Source: Pseudomonadota bacterium (lineage in GTDB: Bacteria > Myxococcota > Polyangia > Polyangiales > Polyangiaceae). Taken from it: a stretch of DNA of 5,023 bases. Made by a program: the position numbers and the translations under genes. The notes under the pieces were generated by a model. That model was not told where the DNA came from, did no database searches, and saw only the letters and a list, made by a program, of their open reading frames with translations. The DNA lies in the NCBI GenBank assembly GCA_023419055.1, contig JAEZYO010000128.1, positions 1 through 5,023 of the forward strand, given 5' to 3'. Shown one piece after another: positions 1 to 5,023 of this stretch. Position 1 is the stretch's first letter. Every line of letters starts with the position of its first letter.

Positions 1-408
1 ATGCGCGGCTTGCCGCGGCTCGCCGACTATCAGCTCACGTCTGGCTCGATTCAGACGGTTCCGGGTGCCGAGGGCGACATCTGGATCACGAACGCCAAGG
101 ACGTCTACCGCTCCAAGGACTCGGGCCAGAGCTTCGCCTCGCTCGGCTCCGTGGAAGAGAGCCACGGGCTCGGCTTCGGCAAGGCGCGCGAAGGGCAGAC
201 GTACCCGTCCGTCTACCTGATCGGCAAGGTGAGCAGCGTCTACGGGTTCTTCCGCTCGGACGACGTCGGCAAGACCTGGGTTCGGATCAACGACGATCAG
301 CACCAGTACGGTCACACCAACGTGATCATCGGCGATCCGCGCATCTTCGGCCGCGCCTACGTGGGAACCGGCGGTCGCGGGATCCTCTACGGCGATCCGA
401 GCCAGTGA
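1..408 (+). CDS. GH74-family xyloglucanase-type glycoside hydrolase, C-terminal fragment (5' end outside window)
   Basis: The 135 residues match the end of the GH74 beta-propeller family, secreted endo- or exo-xyloglucanases that cut the beta-1,4-glucan backbone of plant xyloglucan. Seen directly: a VPGAEGDIWI segment (about 20-29), two Asp-box/BNR motifs, YRSKDSGQSF (36-45) and FRSDDVGKTW (84-93), the family block LGFGKA (57-62) with YPSVYLIGKV, then WVRINDDQHQYG (93-104), GDPRIFGRAYVGT (111-123) and GRGILYGDP near the C-terminus. GH74 proteins are usually 700 residues or more, so the ATG at base 1 is an internal methionine and the gene begins upstream. The catalytic aspartates should lie in the missing part. 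The protein stops just after the last propeller blade, so there is no C-terminal carbohydrate-binding module or dockerin. It converges on the HupE-like gene with nine bases between stop codons. Family assignment is strong; exact specificity (endo versus reducing-end exo) cannot be told here. Confidence 0.93.
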   Translation: MRGLPRLADYQLTSGSIQTVPGAEGDIWITNAKDVYRSKDSGQSFASLGSVEESHGLGFGKAREGQTYPSVYLIGKVSSVYGFFRSDDVGKTWVRINDDQHQYGHTNVIIGDPRIFGRAYVGTGGRGILYGDPSQ

Positions 409-417
409 ACGGCGGGC

Positions 418-1647
418 TCAGCCGAGCAGGCGTTCGACGGCCCAGTACGCGGCGACGCCTGCTATGACGACCGACGTCGGCGCGAGCACGAGGGCGAGAG
501 TCCGCTCCCGGCTCGCGAACAGTCCGAGGAGCACCAACAGCGCGGCGACCACGGTGAGCTGACCGAGCTCGACGCCGACGTTGAAGGCCAGGAGCGACGT
601 CACCAGCGACTCTCCGCTCAAGCCCACCTCCGAAAGGGCGCCGGCAAATCCGAGCCCGTGCAGCAGCCCGAACGCGAACACCACGGACCAACGGTGCGAG
701 GTGTTGCCTCGTTTGATCAGGTTCTCGATCGCGACGAAGCCGATCGAAAAGGCGATCAGTGGCTCCACGACTTGACCCGGAACCCTGACCAAGCCGAGCG
801 CGCCGAGCCCGAGCGTGAGCGTGTGAGCGAGCGTGAAGCTCGTGAGCTGGAGGAGCAGCGGTCGGAACGCGCGGCAGCCGAGCACGAGGCACACCACGAA
901 GAGCACATGGTCGAGGCCCCCAGGAAGAATGTGCTCGAAGCCGAGCTTCGAGTACCGGACGAACGAGCTCCCGAAGCTCTCGCTCACGAACCCTTCGGTT
1001 CTCGGACTAGCAGTGGACGGCGCGGGCGCCGGAGGAGGAGCGGCTCGGGGTTCGTCAGCCACGGGGACGGACTCGCTCGCTGCCGGCGCTGCAGGCTCGA
1101 ACTGCTCGGGGCCGCCTTCTTCCCAGGCGCGAGCGACCTCTGATTCCCCGAACACGTACGGCGGCGAAAAATTGCCGCCTTCCAGGAGAATGCTCCGCTG
1201 TGAAAAAGAGCTGCCTTCGGGTTCCCGGACACTCAACACGAGCGCCCTGAGGCGCTCTCCCACGAAAATCCGGAGCTTTTGGGGGCGCGCCTCGAGCGGC
1301 AACCGCAGAGTCACGAGGTCCCCGGGCACGGCGCCGTCACCCGAGAAGAGCTCCTTGATCGAGAGCTCGGGCGTGCGTGGACGGCCGTCGATCTCGAGCC
1401 GGAGCTCTTCACGCACGAGCTCCAGGAGCGCCGCTTCCCGAACCTTGCCCGCCCCGGCCGCCTGGGTCAGCTCGGGATCCAGGATGAGATCGCCGGCCAG
1501 GCGCTTCGATTCGAGCCGCAGCGACAAGCGATCGATGGTGAGGTCGTGCGCGGCCGCGTGACGCGCCGTCGAGAGGAGCGCGACCGCGAGGTACAAGCAG
1601 AGGATCCAGAGCCGAGTGGCTGCCCCGAATTTTGATCCGTCGCGCAT
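418..1647 (-). CDS. HupE/UreJ-family membrane protein with extracytoplasmic N-terminal domain
   Basis: A complete 409-residue protein. Residues 1-33 look like a signal peptide: Arg/Lys near the start, a hydrophobic core around 13-26, and an alanine-rich cleavage region ending AAA. A soluble, probably periplasmic beta-rich domain follows (about 34-175), then an Ala/Pro-rich linker (about 181-217), then a polytopic region (about 232-409) with roughly six membrane segments. The latter has HupE/UreJ hallmarks: HILPGGLDHVLFV (239-251), SFTLAHTLTL (270-279), EPLIAFSIGFVAIENL (295-310), GLLHGLGFAGAL (327-338) and FNVGVELGQL (355-364). Conserved His239, Asp246, His247, His275, Glu295, Glu308, His330 and Glu360 lie in or beside membrane segments and could bind metal. 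Classic HupE and UreJ (about 190-200 residues) are linked to nickel or cobalt transport; this longer two-domain type is largely uncharacterised, so metal transport is inference. The ATG is chosen because it precedes the signal peptide directly; no strong Shine-Dalgarno is seen. It is divergent from the cupin gene. Confidence 0.92.
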   Translation of the reverse strand: MRDGSKFGAATRLWILCLYLAVALLSTARHAAAHDLTIDRLSLRLESKRLAGDLILDPELTQAAGAGKVREAALLELVREELRLEIDGRPRTPELSIKELFSGDGAVPGDLVTLRLPLEARPQKLRIFVGERLRALVLSVREPEGSSFSQRSILLEGGNFSPPYVFGESEVARAWEEGGPEQFEPAAPAASESVPVADEPRAAPPPAPAPSTASPRTEGFVSESFGSSFVRYSKLGFEHILPGGLDHVLFVVCLVLGCRAFRPLLLQLTSFTLAHTLTLGLGALGLVRVPGQVVEPLIAFSIGFVAIENLIKRGNTSHRWSVVFAFGLLHGLGFAGALSEVGLSGESLVTSLLAFNVGVELGQLTVVAALLVLLGLFASRERTLALVLAPTSVVIAGVAAYWAVERLLG

Positions 1648-1737
1648 GAGGGCCGATCACTAGAGGGGTCGAGGGGCGAAAACCTTGCACGGAGCTACGG
1701 GCACGGATCCTGCAAATTATCGAAGGAAGGAGCCCAT
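1648..1737. promoter_or_regulatory. Divergent intergenic region between HupE-like and cupin genes
   Basis: These 90 bases separate two divergent start codons, so promoters for both genes should lie here or run into the coding ends. The only AT-rich stretch is 1713-1720. Read on the minus strand, 1721-1716 is GATAAT, a five-of-six match to a sigma-70 -10 box; it would give the HupE-like gene a leader of about 60 bases, but no good -35 stands upstream of it. On the plus strand, TTGCAC (1685-1690) resembles a -35, but no -10 lies at normal spacing. A 7-base direct repeat, GCACGGA, occurs at 1687-1693 and 1701-1707. The regulatory role rests on position; the individual boxes are weak. Confidence 0.4.
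1723..1732 (+). promoter_or_regulatory. Strong Shine-Dalgarno site of the cupin gene
   Basis: AAGGAAGGAG ends five bases before the ATG at 1738. It contains a full GGAG core and an extra upstream AAGG, which fixes the cupin start and suggests efficient translation. The HupE-like gene on the other strand lacks a comparable site. Confidence 0.8.
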
Positions 1738-2295
1738 ATGGTCGCACTGTCCATCGAGAGCCGGGTATTGGCAAAGCGCCCCGCCGAGATCCTTTTCTAC
1801 GACGTCCACGCCGAAGGACCGTTCCCCAACAACGAGACGTTGCCGGTCGTCGTGTATCGCGCCGCCTTTCAGGGCTTGCCGCGTCTGAGCCCGACGGTCT
1901 TCGAACGCGTCTTTCACTCCAATGACTGGAGCAATGGCTGGCGCGACGGTGTCTACGATTTTCATCACTTCCACAGCACCGCCCACGAGGTGCTCGGTTG
2001 CTACGCGGGCAATGCTCGGCTCGAGCTCGGCGGTCCGGGTGGACTCGTGCTCGAATTTTCTTCGGGGGACGTCCTGGTGCTCCCGGCGGGGGTCTCGCAC
2101 CGGAAGCTCGAGGCGAGCAGCGACTTCAAGGTCGTCGGCTGCTACGCGGGTGGCCTCGACTACGACATGAACCGGGAGGACGCGGAGCCCACCCTCGTCG
2201 CAGCGAGCATCGAGCGCACGCCCCTGCCCATGCGGGACCCCGTCTACGGTGAGTGGGGGCCCCTGATGGAGCGCTGGCACCGGCGAAAAGCCTAG
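1738..2295 (+). CDS. Small cupin-domain protein, YjlB-like
   Basis: A complete 185-residue single-domain cupin, cytoplasmic by the absence of a signal peptide. Motif 1 is at about 77-91: His77-x-His79, Glu84 and Gly91 in the pattern HFHSTAHEVLGCYAG. Motif 2 is GDVLVLPAGVSH (110-121), with Gly110, Pro116, Gly118 and His121. Two histidines, the glutamate and His121 are the usual divalent-metal ligands of the fold, so all four expected ligands are present. The N-terminal PFPNNETLPVVVY (28-40), the central WSNGWRDGVYDFHHFHS (64-80) and the C-terminal IERTPLPMRDPVYGEWGPL (158-176) resemble Bacillus subtilis YjlB, a COG4297-type cupin of unknown reaction; this is recalled similarity, not a search result. 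The start is fixed by a strong Shine-Dalgarno five bases upstream. It is divergent from the HupE-like gene and tail-to-tail with the lipoprotein gene, with which it shares a CTAG stop site. Substrate unknown; enzymatic versus sensory role cannot be decided. Confidence 0.9.
   Translation: MVALSIESRVLAKRPAEILFYDVHAEGPFPNNETLPVVVYRAAFQGLPRLSPTVFERVFHSNDWSNGWRDGVYDFHHFHSTAHEVLGCYAGNARLELGGPGGLVLEFSSGDVLVLPAGVSHRKLEASSDFKVVGCYAGGLDYDMNREDAEPTLVAASIERTPLPMRDPVYGEWGPLMERWHRRKA
2292..2295. other. Shared palindromic CTAG carrying the stop codons of two convergent genes
   Basis: The plus-strand cupin ends with TAG at 2293-2295, and the minus-strand lipoprotein gene ends with TAG read from 2294 to 2292. 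Both stops therefore sit in one self-complementary CTAG. No intergenic space is left for a terminator, so transcripts from either side must run into the opposite gene. Confidence 0.95.
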
Positions 2296-2840
2296 AGGTC
2301 GACCCCGGCGACGCGCCCGCAGATCGTCCCGGAGACCTGGTTCCCGCTCTGTCCGAGCTCGACGACGCAGTCGGACTCTTCGTATGCGAGCGGCGGATCG
2401 TAGACGGTGCCGGCGAGGCTCAGCGCTTCACTCCGAATGATGAGAGCGCTGGTCGCTGACGGTTGGACGGCGATGATTCCCTGTTGGGTGACGTTGCCGT
2501 TCAGCGTGATCGCGTAGTTTTCGTCAGGCTCGTCGTCGCGCTCGATGTATTTGCAGTTCACGAATTGGTAAGTGAGGTCGACGAGCGTCGCCCCTTGCAT
2601 GGGATCCGAGCTGGCCTCGCCGAAGACGCGCGCTCCGCCGCCCTGCGGACACGGCGTGAGCTCGTCTTGCTCTCCGACCGGGTTCGCCTGCAGCGTCAAG
2701 TTGTAGACGAGCTTCATCGTCTCGCGGACCGCTCTCATCGCGTTGGCGTCCTTGCACTCCTGCTCACAAGGCGGCGAGGGATCCGCCTGCTCGGACCCAC
2801 AGCCGAGCGTCCACAAGACGAGTATGGCCACTCTGCGCAT
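2292..2840 (-). CDS. Predicted outer-membrane lipoprotein coupled to a TonB-dependent receptor
   Basis: A complete 182-residue protein of no family I recognise. It opens with MRRVAILVLWTLGC: two arginines, a short hydrophobic core and a lipobox-like TLGC with Cys14 as the lipidation site. The -3 residue is Thr rather than the usual Leu, so the lipobox is imperfect. Residue +2 after the cysteine is Gly, not Asp, which by the E. coli rule would favour the outer membrane. The mature part has further cysteines at 25, 29, 64, 96, 158 and 174, enough for disulfides, and many alternating hydrophobic stretches that suggest a beta-sandwich (for example 84-95, 110-123, 131-146). It ends GTICGRVAGVDL. 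Its ATG overlaps the receptor stop as TGATG, with GGAAGG nine bases upstream. An earlier in-frame ATG at 3122 is rejected because the extra residues would lie wholly inside the receptor gene. Likely role, by inference from coupling: a surface or periplasm-facing partner of the receptor. Ligand unknown. Confidence 0.85.
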   Translation of the reverse strand: MRRVAILVLWTLGCGSEQADPSPPCEQECKDANAMRAVRETMKLVYNLTLQANPVGEQDELTPCPQGGGARVFGEASSDPMQGATLVDLTYQFVNCKYIERDDEPDENYAITLNGNVTQQGIIAVQPSATSALIIRSEALSLAGTVYDPPLAYEESDCVVELGQSGNQVSGTICGRVAGVDL

Positions 2841-5023
2841 CAGAAGGCACCTTCCACGCCCAGGCTCGGGATCGTGACCGGGCCGATGGTCTCGGTCTCG
2901 CAGCCCTGAAGCGTACACTCCGTGGAAACGGCCTCGCTCGAGAGCGTCGCGTTCATCCATTCGGCGACGAGGGAAAGGAAGCTCCGGTCCCCGAGCTGCC
3001 AACGCTTTTCCAATCGGAGATCCAGCCGGAAGAAGGGAGGAAGGCGCGTAGAATCCGGGTTTTTGGGGTCCGGGGCCTTGGGCAAGCCAGTGTAGAACAT
3101 CACGCGAGTGCCCGCGCGCCACCGCCGCCCGAGGTCGTAGGCGAGCGCGGCGTTCGCCACGTGTGTGCGATCGAACGAGGCCACATAGCTGCGATCGTCG
3201 TAGCTTCGCATCGAGCGCGACAGAGTATAGGCCAGGAAGCCGCCGACCCGGTCCGTGAGCTTCCTCTTGAGGAGCAGCTCGAAACCGTACGCCGAACCCA
3301 TGGTCCGAACTTCGAACGCATCGGCGACGCGGCGTCCTCCCCGGCTGTCCGCAGCCTGCCCGCCGCCGCCGCTGCGATCGGGCCCGAGGGTGCCCGGGTC
3401 GAAGCGATCGCCGCAGTCGGGGTTGCCCTCCGGCTGCCGTCCACGATCGCCGCCGAGGGAATCTGCGGGGTAGGCGCCGGGTGGACAGCCGTCGAGCTCG
3501 GGCTCGCTCGAGCCGAGCGGGTCGCTCATCGAGAAGAAGGCATTCTGAAACAGTGTGGCGGTGAGCGTGGTCTCACCGCCGAGCAAGACTTCGAGGCCCA
3601 GGCTCTCTTGCAGCGCGCGCTGCAGCCCTCCACTCAACCCACCTGGTTGGAACCCCGGAACGGGCACCACGAACGACGGCGGTTGGTGGGCGACGCCGAA
3701 CGTCCCGAGCACGCTCACCCGATCGGAGGCTCTGGCTCGCAGCGCAACGCGCGGATCGAAGGCGAGCGCGGTGGAGCCGTTCGAGCTGTAGAGATCCGCT
3801 CGCACTCCGGGGATCACTTCCAGCGCCGGATCGATCTGCAGCACGAAATCCCCGTGAGCGCCGAGGGCGACGTCGGTGCGGGTCGGAAAATACGCGGCGA
3901 CTCGCTCGGCTCCCGGGGACAGATCGTCCGGGCCGAGCTCGACCTCGTAGCGATCCGTCTGCACGTCCGCGCCGCCGCGGAAGGTCGCCGTGTCGGAGAG
4001 CGGCAGCTCGAGCTCCGCGCGCCCGCCGAGCACCCTATCACGCACGTAGCGATCCTCTTGCAAGCGCGAGCGGTCGAGGCCGCCCGTCGCCGCGACGCGC
4101 AAGCGTCCGCCCCCTCCCAGATCCCGATCGTAGCGAAGATCGAGGCGGTGAAATTCAGTGCCGAAGAGCGTGATGGTCTCGGTCTGCGTCTTTTCGCCGA
4201 GGTAATCGTACGAGCCGAACGCGAACGCGCTGACCTGGTCCTTCGGGGTAAGCTCGTAGCTTGCGCGCGCCTGGTAGTCCCAGTAGGCGAGCAAGGTCTC
4301 GGGCGAAAAGACCGAGAGCAGCCCGGCGGTGTACGAGTACCGCCCGCCGAGCAAGACGCTCCCGCGGCCTTCGGCGAAGGGAGCCTCGGCGAGGGCCCCC
4401 GCGTCGAAGAGCCTCAGATTGAACTCGCCGTGGAGCTCGTGATCGGGTGGGACGACCTCTCCTGCCACCACGCCGCCGGCGAAGCGCCCGAAGCGAGCGG
4501 GATAGGCACCCGGGTAAAGATCCACGCGCTCGATGAGCGCCGGATGAATGACCGAGGGCCCGATGCCGACGTGAAAGAGCAGCGGGACGCGGATCCCGTC
4601 CAAGAAGTAGCCGACGTTGCCGGGCGGCGCGCCTCTGATGAAGAAGAACGGCAGGCCGGAGACGATGGGGGTCACGCCCGGAAGAGCTTCCACCACGCGA
4701 AAGGGGTCGCCGAACGCACCCGGAATCTCTCGGACCTCCGCGCGCGAGAGAGAGACCGTGCGCGAGGGCTCCGGTCGTTTCCCGCGCACCTCGACGTCCA
4801 CGGGAGCATCCGGCGGCGGAGGAGGCTCGACGACGTCTTCGGCCGGCGATACCTCGGGCGCGACCTCCACCTCCTCGATGACGGGCGCGCGAAACACGAC
4901 CTCGAGCCGAATCTTCGCTGCCATGGGCACGCCGTCGCGCGTCGCCGGTTCGAAGCGAAAGGCGAGCGCCGCCTCCTGGGCTCGGCTCGAGAACGGCTCG
5001 ACGACGACCTCGGGCATCGCGGA
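2840..5023 (-). CDS. TonB-dependent outer-membrane receptor with N-terminal TonB C-terminal-like domain (5' end outside window)
   Basis: At least 727 residues are visible; numbering here counts from the Met at 5017, probably internal because the frame stays open to the edge. Residues 1-43 resemble the second half of a TonB C-terminal domain: VVVEPF, then AALAFRFEPATRDGVP and IRLEVVF. An acidic and proline-rich linker follows (44-80, with EPPPPPD at 64-70), ending in VDVEVRG, which may serve as a TonB box. The plug spans about 82-190: FRVVEALPGV, FFIRGAPPGNVGYFLDGIRVP (split here as FFIRGAPPG and YFLDGIRVP), LIERVDLYPGAYPARFGRFAGGVV. The rest (about 191-725) is an alternating beta-strand barrel ending in a C-terminal Phe, the usual BAM signal. 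A Gly/Asp-rich loop at about 498-570 carries Cys511 and Cys535. Such receptors import large or scarce ligands (siderophores, cobalamin, metals, glycans) using TonB energy. The substrate cannot be read here. The stop overlaps the lipoprotein ATG, indicating an operon. The fused TonB-like domain replaces the more usual STN or carboxypeptidase-regulatory-like extension. Confidence 0.93.
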   Translation of the reverse strand, partial: SAMPEVVVEPFSSRAQEAALAFRFEPATRDGVPMAAKIRLEVVFRAPVIEEVEVAPEVSPAEDVVEPPPPPDAPVDVEVRGKRPEPSRTVSLSRAEVREIPGAFGDPFRVVEALPGVTPIVSGLPFFFIRGAPPGNVGYFLDGIRVPLLFHVGIGPSVIHPALIERVDLYPGAYPARFGRFAGGVVAGEVVPPDHELHGEFNLRLFDAGALAEAPFAEGRGSVLLGGRYSYTAGLLSVFSPETLLAYWDYQARASYELTPKDQVSAFAFGSYDYLGEKTQTETITLFGTEFHRLDLRYDRDLGGGGRLRVAATGGLDRSRLQEDRYVRDRVLGGRAELELPLSDTATFRGGADVQTDRYEVELGPDDLSPGAERVAAYFPTRTDVALGAHGDFVLQIDPALEVIPGVRADLYSSNGSTALAFDPRVALRARASDRVSVLGTFGVAHQPPSFVVPVPGFQPGGLSGGLQRALQESLGLEVLLGGETTLTATLFQNAFFSMSDPLGSSEPELDGCPPGAYPADSLGGDRGRQPEGNPDCGDRFDPGTLGPDRSGGGGQAADSRGGRRVADAFEVRTMGSAYGFELLLKRKLTDRVGGFLAYTLSRSMRSYDDRSYVASFDRTHVANAALAYDLGRRWRAGTRVMFYTGLPKAPDPKNPDSTRLPPFFRLDLRLEKRWQLGDRSFLSLVAEWMNATLSSEAVSTECTLQGCETETIGPVTIPSLGVEGAF
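2850..2855 (-). promoter_or_regulatory. Shine-Dalgarno of the lipoprotein gene, inside the receptor 3' end
   Basis: Read on the minus strand the site is GGAAGG, followed by TG, nine bases before the lipoprotein ATG. It lies in the last codons of the receptor gene. Together with the TGATG overlap it supports translational coupling and decides the lipoprotein start. Confidence 0.65.

Noticed and set aside
1..3. ATG at the first base as the true start of the GH74 gene
   Set aside because: The encoded 135 residues are only the last propeller blades of a family that is normally 700 residues or longer, and there is no signal peptide, so the gene must begin upstream.
399..419. Intrinsic terminator after the GH74 gene
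   Set aside because: The stem is only five pairs with an 11-base loop and no T tract on either strand.
833..1561. Plus-strand open frame of 242 residues opposite the HupE-like gene
   Set aside because: Its composition (Ser/Arg/Pro-rich, no motif) is that of an antisense shadow in high-GC DNA, while the minus strand carries a clear HupE/UreJ protein.
1685..1720. Classic sigma-70 promoter for the cupin (TTGCAC with an AT-rich -10)
   Set aside because: The AT-rich element that could be a -10 is 22-24 bases from TTGCAC, well outside the usual 16-18, and would place the transcript start in the ribosome binding site.
1717..2280. Minus-strand open frame of 187 residues opposite the cupin
   Set aside because: The plus strand has both cupin motifs with all metal ligands and a strong ribosome binding site; the antisense frame has no recognisable domain.
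2463..2909. Plus-strand open frame of 148 residues across the lipoprotein gene
   Set aside because: No recognisable motif; it crosses the lipoprotein-receptor junction and is explained as a shadow of the minus-strand codons.
2841..3122. N-terminal extension of the lipoprotein from an upstream in-frame ATG (276 residues)
   Set aside because: It lies entirely within the receptor gene in another frame and would bury the signal peptide; the ATG at 2840 has a Shine-Dalgarno and a lipobox directly behind it.
5015..5017. ATG at 5017 as the true start of the receptor
   Set aside because: The frame remains open to the window edge, no signal peptide follows this Met, and the TonB-like domain would be cut in half, so the start lies beyond the window.

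Overview
The window is about two-thirds G+C with dense, tightly packed genes. It carries a GH74-type glycoside hydrolase and a long TonB-dependent receptor whose N-terminal extension looks like the end of a TonB energy-transducer domain. Together these suggest a high-GC Gram-negative soil bacterium, most plausibly a myxobacterium (Myxococcota, Polyangiales-like). The lineage is inferred from gene style and architecture, not from a marker gene.

Layout from left to right: (1) 1-408, plus strand: the 3' end of a GH74 xyloglucanase-type gene cut by the left edge. (2) 418-1647, minus strand: a complete HupE/UreJ-type membrane protein with a signal peptide, an extracytoplasmic domain and a polytopic C-terminal half. 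It converges on the GH74 gene with a 9-base gap. (3) 1648-1737: a 90-base divergent intergenic region, the only real non-coding stretch in the window. It holds a strong Shine-Dalgarno for the next gene, a short direct repeat and a candidate -10. (4) 1738-2295, plus strand: a complete small cupin of the Bacillus YjlB type. (5) 2292-2840, minus strand: a small cysteine-containing predicted lipoprotein. (6) 2840-5023, minus strand: a TonB-dependent outer-membrane receptor cut at its 5' end by the right edge.

The receptor and lipoprotein overlap as TGATG, so they are almost certainly one transcription and translation unit, and the lipoprotein is probably an outer-membrane partner of the receptor. 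The lipoprotein and cupin converge so tightly that their two TAG stops share one palindromic CTAG. The HupE-like protein may belong to the same envelope uptake theme (HupE/UreJ relatives are linked to nickel or cobalt), but the cupin runs the other way between them, so it needs its own promoter. The substrate of the receptor cannot be read from the sequence. The GH74 enzyme points to plant cell-wall polysaccharide use, but nothing ties it directly to the receptor.

The most interesting item is the receptor architecture: a TonB C-terminal-like periplasmic domain, an acidic and proline-rich linker, then plug and barrel, in one chain and coupled to a lipoprotein. No CRISPR array, tRNA, rRNA, insertion sequence or convincing intrinsic terminator was seen.
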